From the NCBI GenBank assembly GCA_944323645.1, contig CALUTE010000005.1, positions 25,870-89,869 of the forward strand: 64,000 nucleotides of DNA. Reading direction: 5' to 3'. Every line of letters begins with the position of its first letter. The first letter of the stretch is position 1. The notes under the pieces are model-generated. The model was not told the DNA's origin. It saw only the letters and a list, made by a program, of their open reading frames with translations, and searched no databases. Both the position numbers and the translations under genes were made by a program. This document shows positions 18,489 to 28,096 of the stretch, piece by piece. The stretch is from an uncultured Helicobacter sp. Its GTDB lineage: Bacteria > Campylobacterota > Campylobacteria > Campylobacterales > Helicobacteraceae.

Positions 18489-19255
18489 TGAAAAAAATTA
18501 CAGCAAAGACATTACAGGAGGCTTTGAGTCAGGCAGCGTTAGAATTTGGTTGTTCCGTGATTGAGCTTGACTATGAAGTTGTGCAGTATGAGTCTCGTGG
18601 TTTTTTAGGATTCGGGAAAAGGCAGGCTATCATTATTGCTTCAAGCAAAATCCACAAAAAGCTATTGCCCAAAAATGATATGGCAGCTGATCTTAACAAT
18701 GCTTATGAAGCAGAATCTATTGTGCAGGGAGAAAATGGCTTTTTTGATGCTTCTGATTTTATTCAAGAAAATACTACGATAAGACGTTTTCAAACAAAGG
18801 AGGAGATTATTCAGGAAATTACTGCACAAATTGAAGAAATGTTTGGTTTTATGCCTTATAAGATAGATAAGATTCAGGTGAGTTTCTATGATAATCAGAC
18901 TTTGTATGTTTATTTGGATGGACAAGATTCTGCACTTTTAATCGGTGAGCGAGGTTATCGCTATAAGGCTCTTTCATATTTGCTTTTTAATTGGATTCAG
19001 CCAACTTATGGTTATAACATTCGGTTAGAGATTGCGCAGTTTCTCCATAACCAAGAAGAAGCTATTGACTCTTATCTTGTAGGAATAATCAACGAAGTGC
19101 GCCGTGAAGGAAAGGCTCAAACAAAGCCGCTTGATGGGATTCTTGCATATATAGCGCTCAAGAAGCTGCGCGCACATTTTCCAGACAAGTATATTTCTTT
19201 TCGTCAAAATAATCAAAATGAGCGCTATATTATCATTAATGATTTTTATCGTTAG
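18488..19255 (+). CDS. jag: Jag/KhpB-type RNA-binding protein
   Basis: This 255-residue protein shows the Jag order: an N-terminal Jag domain (KTLQEALSQAALEFGCS with ESRGFLGFGKRQA), a linker, a KH-like domain with DSALLIGERGYRYKALSYLL replacing the GxxG region, and a C-terminal R3H-like segment (RREGKAQTKPLDGI). It binds RNA in the cytoplasm. It is translationally coupled to yidC by TAATG. Confidence 0.9.
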   Translation: MKKITAKTLQEALSQAALEFGCSVIELDYEVVQYESRGFLGFGKRQAIIIASSKIHKKLLPKNDMAADLNNAYEAESIVQGENGFFDASDFIQENTTIRRFQTKEEIIQEITAQIEEMFGFMPYKIDKIQVSFYDNQTLYVYLDGQDSALLIGERGYRYKALSYLLFNWIQPTYGYNIRLEIAQFLHNQEEAIDSYLVGIINEVRREGKAQTKPLDGILAYIALKKLRAHFPDKYISFRQNNQNERYIIINDFYR

Positions 19256-19279
19256 AATTTTAATCGTGCAAGGCATTGT

Positions 19280-20644
19280 ATGCAAGATACGATCGTAGCC
19301 ATTGCTACGCCTAGTGGCATTGGAGGGATTTGTATTGTACGTTTAAGTGGCAAAAGGGCGCCTGAGATAGCGCACTATATAACACGTAAGAACCATTTTG
19401 AACCACGCTATGCGACATTATGTTGTTTATATGATGAAGAAGGTGGTTTGATAGATGAGGCAATTGTTTTGTATTTTGCTGCGCCAAAGAGCTATACCTG
19501 CGAGCATCTTATAGAATTTCAGTGCCATGGGGGTGATTTGATAGGAAATCAGGTTGTTACAATGTGTTTAAGGCTTGGTGCGCGAATGGCTTATGCTGGG
19601 GAATTCACCAAGCGTGCTGTACTTAATGGGCGTATAGACATCGCACAAGCCAATGCGCTTGCACAAATGATTGCAACTAAAGATATGCAGTTTCAGCGCG
19701 CACTTATTCATCAGTTGAAGGGAGAGTTGGGTGTATTTGTAGAATCTGTGCGCGAGATTTTGCTTAGTGCGCTTGCTCATACTGAAGTAATGATTGATTA
19801 TAGCGAGGAAGATATTCCTCAAGATATTATTGATACCATTTGGCACAAGCTCACTATCTTAAGCGAACGTTTGCGTAGAATCTATGATTTTTCACGCACA
19901 CGCTCCTATACAAAAGAAAAGATCTGTTTGATTGGCAAGCCAAATGTTGGTAAATCCTCATTGCTTAATAGCATACTGCTCTATGATCGAGCGATTATCT
20001 CGCCAATTGCTGGCACAACGCGTGATAGAATCGAGGAAGATATTTGTATTGATGGGCATTTTGTACGTCTTGTAGATACTGCAGGAATTCGAGATAATAC
20101 CGATGTGATTGAGGAGCAAGGAATACAAAAAACAAAAGAGGCTTTACTAGAATGTAGCATTGTGCTTGCTGTTTTTGATGGCGCTTCTGCTTTTGATGAG
20201 GAGGATCAACAAGTCGTAGAGCTCATATATCAAGCACGAAGAGAGCGCAAGATGCAGAATCTGGAGCTATTTATTATCATCAACAAAGCTGACAAACCAC
20301 AACTACTTAATGAGCGTGATATTTGCCTGCAAGCACCTATTATTCATATAAGTGCACTTGATAAAGAGCAGAGTGCTATGACAATACATAATATGCTTAA
20401 ACACCATTTTCAAGAACGTACAATAAGCAATGATGTGATATTGAGTGCTTCCTACCAGTTAGAATCTATCCACGCTACAATCAAACATATACAAGGTGCA
20501 AAAGAGAAGCTTGAGAGTTTAGAGCTAGAGTTATTTGCTTACCACATACGTGATGCCCTAGAATCTATTGGACATATCACACATCCTTATAGGAGTGAGG
20601 AAGTCCTTGATACAATGTTTGGAGAGTTTTGCTTGGGTAAATAA
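19280..20644 (+). CDS. mnmE: MnmE, tRNA U34 modification GTPase
   Basis: This 454-residue GTPase works with MnmG to place carboxymethylaminomethyl groups on wobble uridine. It has an N-terminal folate-binding domain (DTIVAIATPSGIGGICIVRL), helical domain, and G domain with GKPNVGKSSLLNS, the DTAGIRDNTD switch and NKAD. It ends in CLGK, the conserved C-terminal Cys motif. It begins 24 nt after jag and closes the rpmH cluster. Confidence 0.97.
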   Translation: MQDTIVAIATPSGIGGICIVRLSGKRAPEIAHYITRKNHFEPRYATLCCLYDEEGGLIDEAIVLYFAAPKSYTCEHLIEFQCHGGDLIGNQVVTMCLRLGARMAYAGEFTKRAVLNGRIDIAQANALAQMIATKDMQFQRALIHQLKGELGVFVESVREILLSALAHTEVMIDYSEEDIPQDIIDTIWHKLTILSERLRRIYDFSRTRSYTKEKICLIGKPNVGKSSLLNSILLYDRAIISPIAGTTRDRIEEDICIDGHFVRLVDTAGIRDNTDVIEEQGIQKTKEALLECSIVLAVFDGASAFDEEDQQVVELIYQARRERKMQNLELFIIINKADKPQLLNERDICLQAPIIHISALDKEQSAMTIHNMLKHHFQERTISNDVILSASYQLESIHATIKHIQGAKEKLESLELELFAYHIRDALESIGHITHPYRSEEVLDTMFGEFCLGK

Positions 20645-20701
20645 ATAGATTCAAAATTAGGTGTTTTATTGGATTATTTAAGTGTGGGCTTATTTATCAA
20701 T

Positions 20702-21958
20702 TTATGTTTGGGACATTGTATGTATTGTTGCTTTTGCCTCACATACACCATCGTATAGCTCAATTTCTGCGCCAACATCAAGTTCTTTAAGCTGCGTAGG
20801 TTTGCCGTTGTGAAGTATTTGCGCATATGTTTTGCGCGCTTTGTGACTTGGATTGAGAGCTTCCAACTCTCTTTGCAAAGCACAAAGTGTCAAAGTTTTG
20901 TCTCGGAAGTATGGCTCAAGTATGAGATGTGAAGCAAGAGCATTGAGTGTTTCTTGTTGTTGTGCCAAAAAATACCAAAAATTTGTCTCCAATAGCTCCT
21001 TGCATTGTGCAATTTGGCTATCAAATAGTTGCAATCTCGTATCATAGCTAATACTTTGATATATCTCTGTTAGGTGCTGGATTTCTTGTTGTAAAATCTC
21101 AAGTGTGCGCAAAAAAACTTGTTGTAATTCATCAATCATATCATCTGTGCGTAGGAGCCACTCTTTAGAATCTGGCAAAATCATTTCCATACATGCAGAT
21201 GGTGTTGGCGCTCGTACGTCTGAGACAAAATCGCTGATGACAAAATCTATCTCGTGTCCAACTGCTGAAACTATGGGAGTGCGCGCATTGTAGATGGCAT
21301 CTGCAACACATTCTTCATTAAAAGCCCATAGATCTTCTGTGCTACCACCGCCTCTAGCAATTACGATAATATCAAAGGCATTTGTTGTACCAAAAAAGCT
21401 ATCTGCATATACAATATTTTGCGCAATGGAATCTTTTGCCTTCTCTCCTTGCACAAGCGTATCAATTGCCACAAGTTGCACCAGATTCCAGCGCGATTGT
21501 GTGACTTTTAGCATATCTTTTAGTGCTGCACCATTTAGAGAAGTGATAAGAGCGATTCTTTTAGGAAAGAGTGGCAGGGGCTTTTTGTTTGCAAAATACC
21601 CTTTAGATTCTAGGTGTTTTTTTAGTGTTTCATAGCGTGTTGCAAGAGAGCCTTGTCCTTCTTCTTGCAGGTTGTGACATATAATCTGATATTCTCCCCG
21701 AGGCACATAAACACTCAATACACCTTGAGCTAGTATATGCATACCATTTTTTGGGATAAAAGAGAGAGTTTTGGCATTGCTTTTAAACATCACACAACGA
21801 ATTGCGCTTGTATCGTCCTTTAAGCTAAAATAGAGGTGTCCGCTAGCTTTATGCAATGTATAGTTACTGATTTCGCCTTCCACGCATACTTCCAAGAATG
21901 TTGTTTCTAAGAGTGTTTTTATTTGTGTGTTGAGCACACTAACGCTTATTGGTTTCAT
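20702..21958 (-). CDS. xseA: exodeoxyribonuclease VII large subunit
   Basis: The 418-residue protein has the N-terminal OB-fold (LLETTFLEVCVEGEISNYTL), the catalytic region with IARGGGSTEDLWAFNEE and VGHEIDFVISDFVSDVRAPTP, and a long coiled-coil C-terminal half. With XseB it degrades single-stranded DNA. Its ATG overlaps the rseP stop by 4 nt (ATGA). No xseB is adjacent. It converges on mnmE. Confidence 0.95.
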   Translation of the reverse strand: MKPISVSVLNTQIKTLLETTFLEVCVEGEISNYTLHKASGHLYFSLKDDTSAIRCVMFKSNAKTLSFIPKNGMHILAQGVLSVYVPRGEYQIICHNLQEEGQGSLATRYETLKKHLESKGYFANKKPLPLFPKRIALITSLNGAALKDMLKVTQSRWNLVQLVAIDTLVQGEKAKDSIAQNIVYADSFFGTTNAFDIIVIARGGGSTEDLWAFNEECVADAIYNARTPIVSAVGHEIDFVISDFVSDVRAPTPSACMEMILPDSKEWLLRTDDMIDELQQVFLRTLEILQQEIQHLTEIYQSISYDTRLQLFDSQIAQCKELLETNFWYFLAQQQETLNALASHLILEPYFRDKTLTLCALQRELEALNPSHKARKTYAQILHNGKPTQLKELDVGAEIELYDGVCEAKATIHTMSQT

Positions 21959-23073
21959 AAAGTACTTCGAGCAAGAATTCGCATAATATCATTATAGATT
22001 CCAAGCGCCATAAGAGTAAGTAAAATCCCCCATCCAAGAAGGCTTAAGCCATACATTATACGCTCATTAAGAGGTTTGCGCATAATCGCCTCATAGAGAA
22101 CAAATAGGATTTGTCCACCATCAAGAGCCGGAATTGGCAAGAGATTGATCACGCCAAGATTAACTGAAATAAGTGCCACAAGTAACAAAAAAGCAATGAA
22201 TCCACTAGGTGCTATGTTTGCCATAACATCTACAATTCCTACCACACCGCCTATTTGCTCGATAGGAATCACGCCAAGGACGAGTTTTTGCACACTCTGA
22301 TAGATGAGTTTAGTGGATTTTATCACTTCATCAAGCGCCCAAACAAAGGTTTCTTTCATACTCAAGTGTGCAATACCAACATCACCTTTTGCGTTTATAC
22401 CAATCATAGGTTTTTGTATTGTTTCACCAAAAACATTATGCGTTGTTTGCATTATTGGTGTGATAGGAATGATCAATATGGATTCTCCACGTTTGATATG
22501 GAAGTGTAGAGCAGGCTGTTGCGATAAGGAGCTTTGCGTAGATTCTGGATTAGAATCTGACTTAGCCAAATTATATGCACTAATGGTTTGACTTAAATCT
22601 TCCCAAGATTTTATAGGTATGGTATTAATTTGTAGTATTTCATCTCCGGGTAGAAGTTGTGCGTTTTGGGCAGGGCTTCCCTGCTGGATTGTGCCAATGA
22701 CAGGAAGCAGAACTTTTATACCTGAAAATGCTACGACGAGATACAAAATAAAAGCAAGAAGAAAGTTGAACGCTGCTCCAGCACAAAGAATGATAATTTT
22801 TGCGAGAGCACTTTTGCTAGTGTAACTATCTGGCGCATCATCGCGCATCCTTGGATCAAGATCATTTTGTCCCTTGAGTTTGACATAGCCACCAAGAGGA
22901 ATGAGAGAAAGAGCGTATTCTGTGTTGCCAAAAGTTTTTTTTAAGATTTTTTGCCCAAAGCCTATACTAAAAACCTCTACACGTACACCAAAGAGCTTTG
23001 CTGCACAAAAATGCCCAAGCTCATGAAAAAAAACAAGAAAACATAATGCTAAAAATGCTTCAATAAAGCCCAT
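21955..23073 (-). CDS. rseP: RseP-type site-2 protease
   Basis: This 372-residue intramembrane zinc metalloprotease carries the HELGH site in FLVFFHELGHFCAAKLFG, a periplasmic PDZ domain (PAQNAQLLPGDEILQIN) and the second membrane motif INLLPIPALDGGQ. It cuts membrane-bound regulators or signal peptides. I start it at ATG 23071-23073, which overlaps the pgsA stop (TAATG), rather than two codons upstream. pgsA-rseP-xseA is a tight operon. Confidence 0.93.
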   Translation of the reverse strand: MGFIEAFLALCFLVFFHELGHFCAAKLFGVRVEVFSIGFGQKILKKTFGNTEYALSLIPLGGYVKLKGQNDLDPRMRDDAPDSYTSKSALAKIIILCAGAAFNFLLAFILYLVVAFSGIKVLLPVIGTIQQGSPAQNAQLLPGDEILQINTIPIKSWEDLSQTISAYNLAKSDSNPESTQSSLSQQPALHFHIKRGESILIIPITPIMQTTHNVFGETIQKPMIGINAKGDVGIAHLSMKETFVWALDEVIKSTKLIYQSVQKLVLGVIPIEQIGGVVGIVDVMANIAPSGFIAFLLLVALISVNLGVINLLPIPALDGGQILFVLYEAIMRKPLNERIMYGLSLLGWGILLTLMALGIYNDIMRILARSTL

Positions 23074-23615
23074 TAACACATACTTTTGTAGTATTTCACG
23101 CTATAATCTATCCCTGAGTATAGTGTGATCAAGGTAGCAATCCATAAAAGCAGTGTGCCACCAGGAAAAAAGTCTGCTAGCAAAAACGCAATCGCAGCAA
23201 TTTGCACACCTGTCTTATATTTGCCAAGGTAGCTAGCGGCAATGGATTTACCCGAGCTTGCTACCACTACACGCAAACCTGTGATAAAAAATTCACGGCT
23301 TAAAATAATGAACACCGCCCACGCATTGGCGCGCTCTACTAGCAAAAGCCCTATAAAGGCGCTAAGGATGAGCATCTTGTCTGCAAGAGGGTCAAATACC
23401 TCGCCAAAAACAGATTCTACTCCATAATTACGTGCGATATAACCATCAAAAAAGTCTGTAAGAGAAGCAAGACAGAAAATCAAACATGTAAAATAATTTA
23501 CCCAACTGTTATCTACCCATTCTGGCAAAAGCAAATCGCTATGCAGGAGAAAAAATAATAGAAAAATCGCAAGTAAGATTCTACAAATAGTCAGAATATT
23601 TGGAAGTTTTTTCAT
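23073..23615 (-). CDS. pgsA: phosphatidylglycerophosphate synthase
   Basis: This 180-residue CDP-alcohol phosphatidyltransferase makes phosphatidylglycerol phosphate in the inner membrane. The signature is complete: DFFDGYIARNYGVESVFGEV followed by FDPLADK. About five membrane segments are present. Its weakly preceded ATG is at 23613-23615, and it overlaps rseP by 1 nt. Confidence 0.93.
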   Translation of the reverse strand: MKKLPNILTICRILLAIFLLFFLLHSDLLLPEWVDNSWVNYFTCLIFCLASLTDFFDGYIARNYGVESVFGEVFDPLADKMLILSAFIGLLLVERANAWAVFIILSREFFITGLRVVVASSGKSIAASYLGKYKTGVQIAAIAFLLADFFPGGTLLLWIATLITLYSGIDYSVKYYKSMC

Positions 23616-23704
23616 TCATTGAGCCTAATATATAAAATTGGCACGCTTACAATTAGTTTTTGTCTCTAAGCAAGCTACACTTATAGAGTGTGCAGTAGAT
23701 TCTA

Positions 23705-24028
23705 CTATTTCTCCACAAGATTACTAAAGCCCGCATCGCTTGCAATATCAGTGATCATCTCGACAAAAGAATCCGTTTCCTTGCGCAAATCATCGATGAT
23801 ATTTTGCCCAATAAAGATAGAAAATTTTTTGAGTTTTTTATATGTTTTTGGTGAGATGTAGGGGCGAATGTTTTTTAGTTGTTTGCCATCTATAGAGGGG
23901 AGTGAGCACAAAATACTTTTGAGTTGTTTTCTTGGAACCCCTTTTCTAGCAACATTTATCCGCATTGGCTTGCTTCTATGTTTTGGTGAAAGGATTCCTT
24001 GTGATACCTGCTTTTTTGGTTTAATCAT
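23705..24028 (-). CDS. unrecognised small basic protein
   Basis: This 107-residue protein begins with a very basic segment (KPKKQVSQG, KHRSKPMR, RKGVPRKQLK) and continues with an amphipathic helical part ending ASDAGFSNLVEK. I recognise no family. It is probably real: AAGGAG lies 5 nt before the ATG, and it sits alone between two A+T-rich gaps. The basic N-terminus might bind nucleic acid, but that is a guess. Confidence 0.55.
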   Translation of the reverse strand: MIKPKKQVSQGILSPKHRSKPMRINVARKGVPRKQLKSILCSLPSIDGKQLKNIRPYISPKTYKKLKKFSIFIGQNIIDDLRKETDSFVEMITDIASDAGFSNLVEK

Positions 24029-24202
24029 TGTTGCTCCTTGATGGTCTATGAAAATCTATGAATGTATTTTGTAAAGACTAATTATAACAAGAAAAAGCAA
24101 TGTTATGGCTTGAATTTTTGATTTTCATAGTCTATTCAGAACTTGTAACGTCAAAAACCCTAAAAATTCCAAAAAATACAAGTGTTTTAGTGCGATTAAT
24201 GG

Positions 24203-24208
24203 TATAAT
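24203..24208 (+). promoter_or_regulatory. -10 element TATAAT upstream of the SIMPL-like gene
   Basis: TATAAT sits 33 nt before the ATG at 24242 in a 213-nt A+T-rich divergent gap, matching the Helicobacter housekeeping -10. Confidence 0.5.
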
Positions 24209-24241
24209 TTTCTAAAAATCGAAAGCAAAAAGGGTGCAAGA

Positions 24242-25078
24242 ATGCGGTGGCTAAAATATTTTTTAATCTGTGTTATGACACTGGTTGTTTTTGCTGGAGG
24301 TTCAGTATTTATGTATGTTGTCCAAGACAGTGCTAATCTCCTTGATTTTAAGCCAAAAACTCAGTATGACTTCACGATTAATGTGACGAGAAATATCCCA
24401 ATTACAATGTATAAGGGAACTATACGTTTCGATATAACAAAGCAAGATTTATCTAAGCAGGAGCAGCAGGCACTAGAATCTACGCTCAATAATATCATTA
24501 AACGCGCAAGCGAGGCGGGATTTTGTACAGATGACAAACTAGGCATACTCGCAATTGCTCCACAAGCCAAAGAATCAAAGGAGCAGAATCCAGATATATT
24601 TCCAGTAGCTGCAAATATAGCTACAAGAGGAACACTGGCGACAAATACAGAGCCATCAACCAAAGCTGTTGGCTCATTACAATGCTCTATTACGAAAAAC
24701 GATCTTGAAGCATACAATACTATGCTTAAAGATATTGATTATCTTGTGTTAAAAAGTGGTGCTATGGAAACACGCGTTTATAGTTTGCACCCTGATGTGG
24801 ATTTAGAAGAAAGAGACAAACAACTCCAAGCTCTTTATGATGATACATTTAAAACTGCACAAGATTCTGCGCAGCACTACGCACAAACTTTGCAGAAGCG
24901 TTGCGCTCTTACTAAAGTGGTGGTGGTGGATAGATTTGGAGATAGATTTGGGGATATAGATCTTTTGGGTCTTTCTCTTGTAGAAGAGCCGTTTTTTAAA
25001 ACCACACAAGTGTCATTGCCACTCAAAAAAGAGACAAGAGCACAGATGAGTGCAGATATAACTATTGAGTGCAGATAG
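24242..25078 (+). CDS. membrane-anchored SIMPL-like protein
   Basis: This 278-residue protein has one N-terminal membrane helix (FLICVMTLVVFAGGSVFMYV), then probably periplasmic sequence. The pattern YDFTINVTRNIPITMYKGTI at the start and an Ala/Gln-rich helix followed by a short beta strand and SLPLKKETRAQMSADITIEC resemble SIMPL/DUF541 proteins, whose role is poorly known. The assignment is tentative. AAAAGGG precedes the ATG. Confidence 0.6.
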   Translation: MRWLKYFLICVMTLVVFAGGSVFMYVVQDSANLLDFKPKTQYDFTINVTRNIPITMYKGTIRFDITKQDLSKQEQQALESTLNNIIKRASEAGFCTDDKLGILAIAPQAKESKEQNPDIFPVAANIATRGTLATNTEPSTKAVGSLQCSITKNDLEAYNTMLKDIDYLVLKSGAMETRVYSLHPDVDLEERDKQLQALYDDTFKTAQDSAQHYAQTLQKRCALTKVVVVDRFGDRFGDIDLLGLSLVEEPFFKTTQVSLPLKKETRAQMSADITIECR

Positions 25079-25205
25079 ATTTGGATGATGCCTATGCAAA
25101 TATTAAGCATATATCTCTTGCCTAGAAAGACAAGCATTGTATCTCAACTAATGTGTTTGCAATGGTCTTTCAGTTGCCATAAGGATAATGTATTAAAGGC
25201 AGCAA

Positions 25206-26324
25206 ATGGAGTTTAGCCAAAGACTAGAATCTATCCCTACCTATGAGGCAGGTAAGCCTATTGAAGAGGTTATGCGCACATTTGGACTAAAAGAGGGGGA
25301 TATTATCAAGCTTGCCAGCAATGAGAATCCTTATGGGACTTCACCTCGCGTTATTGAGGCGATTCAGGCAAATGCGCATAAAGCAGCGCTATATCCTGAT
25401 GATTCAATGTATGCGCTAAAATCTCTCCTTGCCAAACGTTTTAATATTTCGCAAGAGCAATGCATTATTGGTTCTGGGAGTGATCAGATCATTGAGCTTT
25501 GTTTGCACGCCAAAGCCGATCCAAACAGCGTTATTCTTACGGCTGGCACCACATTTGCTATGTATGCAATATATGCTAAACAAGTGGGTGCTACGACAAT
25601 ATGCACATCAAGTAGTACACACAATCTTGCAGAATTTTATGAGAGTTTTCTTGCCTATAAGCCGAGTATAATCTTTTTGTGCGTTCCAAACAATCCTCTT
25701 GGCGAATGTTTAGGGCGTGATGAGGTGTTTGCTTTTTTAGAAAAAATCCAAAAAGAGTCTCAAGGGCAGACACTTGTGGTGCTTGATGGTGCTTATCAGG
25801 AGTTTGCCTCATACAAAGACAAAAGCAAACAAATACTACCAAGTGAGATTTTAGAACGTTTTAGTAATGTAATTTATCTTGGTACATTTTCGAAAGCTTA
25901 TGGGCTTGGTGGTATGCGTGTTGGGTATGGAGTTGCAAATCAAGAGATCATTCAAGCGCTTTACAAGCTGCGCCCCCCCTTTAATGTTACCACTTTAAGC
26001 CTCGTAGCTGCCTGTGCAGCACTTGAAGACGAGGCTTTTGTACGCCAGACAATTGAGCAGAATTTTGAACAAATGTGTCGCTATGAGAAGTTTGCAGAAT
26101 CTAACAATATACGCTACATTCCTTCTTTTACAAATTTCATTACTTATGTGCTTGATGCTCCATATCAGGTTGATAAAATTAGCGAAGCATTATTGGCGCA
26201 AGGTGTTATTATCCGAAGCCTTGCCTCTTATAAAATGAATGCTATGCGTATAACAATCGGTACACAAGCACAAAATACCAAGGTACTCTCAATCTTAGAG
26301 CGTATCTTTTGCGAATACGCATAG
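25206..26324 (+). CDS. hisC: histidinol-phosphate aminotransferase
   Basis: This 372-residue fold-type I PLP enzyme converts imidazole acetol phosphate and glutamate to histidinol phosphate. Visible features are LASNENPYGTSPRVIEAI, GSGSDQIIELCLHA, FLCVPNNPLGEC, DGAYQEFA and the PLP-lysine segment TFSKAYGLGGMRVGYG, ending with the substrate arginine near AMRITIGTQ. No other his gene adjoins. Close relatives act on aromatic amino acids. Confidence 0.92.
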   Translation: MEFSQRLESIPTYEAGKPIEEVMRTFGLKEGDIIKLASNENPYGTSPRVIEAIQANAHKAALYPDDSMYALKSLLAKRFNISQEQCIIGSGSDQIIELCLHAKADPNSVILTAGTTFAMYAIYAKQVGATTICTSSSTHNLAEFYESFLAYKPSIIFLCVPNNPLGECLGRDEVFAFLEKIQKESQGQTLVVLDGAYQEFASYKDKSKQILPSEILERFSNVIYLGTFSKAYGLGGMRVGYGVANQEIIQALYKLRPPFNVTTLSLVAACAALEDEAFVRQTIEQNFEQMCRYEKFAESNNIRYIPSFTNFITYVLDAPYQVDKISEALLAQGVIIRSLASYKMNAMRITIGTQAQNTKVLSILERIFCEYA

Positions 26325-26405
26325 GGAGATTGTTATGGTATTATGTTGTAGTGCATTTTGGGAAATCAATGCATAAAGTTTGGGGTTAATTTGTAAGGAT
26401 ACAAG

Positions 26406-28088
26406 GTGGATATTAAAACGCTTTTTGAGCATATTGTAAAAATCTATAACAAACTGACTGGTAGGCAAAAAATCGTTATCACGGCAACAATCGTCATTGT
26501 TATAGGGTTTTTTACATTTTTGCTTATGTTTTCAAATAAACAAGTACAAAGTTCGTATGGTGTGTTGTTTGAAGGAATGAACGAGAGTGATAGTGCTTTG
26601 GTTGTCCAATACCTCAAAGACAATCAGATTCCTTACAAAATCTCTCGTAATGATGCGATAGAAATACCTATTGAGCGTGTGGCAGAAGAGCGCATTGCGC
26701 TTGCTGCACAAGGCATACCAAAAACTTCCAAAGTGGGTTTTGAGGTTTTTGATACAAGCAATATTGCAGAAACAGACTTTACCCAACAGGTTAAGTTTTT
26801 GCGTGCTACAGAGGGAGAGCTTACACGCACTATAGAAGCACTTCAGCCTATCTATAAGGCAAATGTACAGATCGCAAACCCAAAAGAAAGTTTATTTGTT
26901 TCTACAAGTATCCCACCAACTGCAGCCGTTATGGTGCAGTTAAAGCCCGGTAGTTCTTTATCTTCGTTTCAAATTACAGGGATAAAAAATCTTGTTTCTG
27001 CTGCTATTCCACGTCTTACGCCCGATAATGTAAAGATTGTCGATGGGAATGGTATACCGCTTGGGGAGGATAATGAGCTCACAGGTATCAATGAGGTCTT
27101 AAAACAACGCTATGCATTTATTCATAAAGAGGAACAAAAAAAAGCAGAAGATATTGTGCGTCTTCTCTCTCCGCGAGCAGGTGGTGCAAACAAAGTCGTA
27201 GCAATCGTTAATTTGCAATATGATTTTAGCCAGCAGGAATCTGTCAAGCAAACTTTTGACCCATCGCAAGTTGTACCACGCGGCACAAAAGACTATGAGA
27301 AAGAAAAAAGGGGTCCCCCAGAGCCAAAAGTTGGTGGCATACCGGGCGTGGAAAGCAATGTTGGTCCTGTGCAGAATCTAGATTCTGAAGGGCAAATGAT
27401 CTATGAACACGAGACAGAAAGCATTGTCAATAATGAGATTGGTAATGAGACAATCACAACGAAGTTTGCTAATGGCAAGATTCTGCGTCTTACTGCCTCT
27501 GTACTCGTTAATGGTGAGCACAGGCTAACAACCAGAGATGGCGAGGAAGTGTCTGAATATGTTCCTTTCACACAGGAGGAGATCCAAAAGCTTGAGAATC
27601 TTGTAAAAAATGCCATAGGCTTTGATGAGGCGCGTGGGGATTCTGTAACGGTTTCTGATTGGGATTTTTCAAAATCAGAGCAAGTTAAAGTGCCTAAGAC
27701 GTTTATCGAAAAAGCAACAAACTTTATGATGCAGTATGTGCCACTGCTCAAATATGTTATTATAGCAGTTGTTATCTTTATCTTCTACAAGAAAGTTATC
27801 GCACCATTTGCAGAGCGTATGCTTGAAATTCAAGATGCTGAAGATGACAAGATCGAATCACTCTTTGAGCTTGATGATGAAGATGATGAGGCAACCTCGC
27901 GCTTTGGTGAGCTTAAAAAACGAGTTGAGGAACAGCTTGGCATAGGCGGGAATTTCAGTGAGGATGAGGTAAAATACGAAGTCTTGCTTGAAAAAATTAG
28001 AGCAACAATTCAAGAAAAACCAGAAGAGATCGCTTCATTGTTTCAGAAGCTTATCCACGATGAAATTAGCATAGAAAAATCTAGTTAG
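26406..28088 (+). CDS. fliF: FliF, flagellar MS-ring protein
   Basis: This 560-residue protein forms the MS ring at the base of the flagellum. It has a membrane helix (VITATIVIVIGFFTFLLMF), ring-building motifs with PKTSKVGFEVFD and TDFTQQVKFLRATEGELTRT, and a second helix near residues 445-465 followed by an acidic tail that binds FliG. The start is GTG with TAAGGA 6 nt upstream. It leads the fliF-fliG-fliH-dxs string, the same order as in H. pylori. Confidence 0.96.
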   Translation: MDIKTLFEHIVKIYNKLTGRQKIVITATIVIVIGFFTFLLMFSNKQVQSSYGVLFEGMNESDSALVVQYLKDNQIPYKISRNDAIEIPIERVAEERIALAAQGIPKTSKVGFEVFDTSNIAETDFTQQVKFLRATEGELTRTIEALQPIYKANVQIANPKESLFVSTSIPPTAAVMVQLKPGSSLSSFQITGIKNLVSAAIPRLTPDNVKIVDGNGIPLGEDNELTGINEVLKQRYAFIHKEEQKKAEDIVRLLSPRAGGANKVVAIVNLQYDFSQQESVKQTFDPSQVVPRGTKDYEKEKRGPPEPKVGGIPGVESNVGPVQNLDSEGQMIYEHETESIVNNEIGNETITTKFANGKILRLTASVLVNGEHRLTTRDGEEVSEYVPFTQEEIQKLENLVKNAIGFDEARGDSVTVSDWDFSKSEQVKVPKTFIEKATNFMMQYVPLLKYVIIAVVIFIFYKKVIAPFAERMLEIQDAEDDKIESLFELDDEDDEATSRFGELKKRVEEQLGIGGNFSEDEVKYEVLLEKIRATIQEKPEEIASLFQKLIHDEISIEKSS

Positions 28089-28096
28089 GAGAATAT

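Noticed and set aside
20645..20701. terminator between convergent mnmE and xseA
   Set aside because: No clear stem followed by a T-run on either strand in the short gap.
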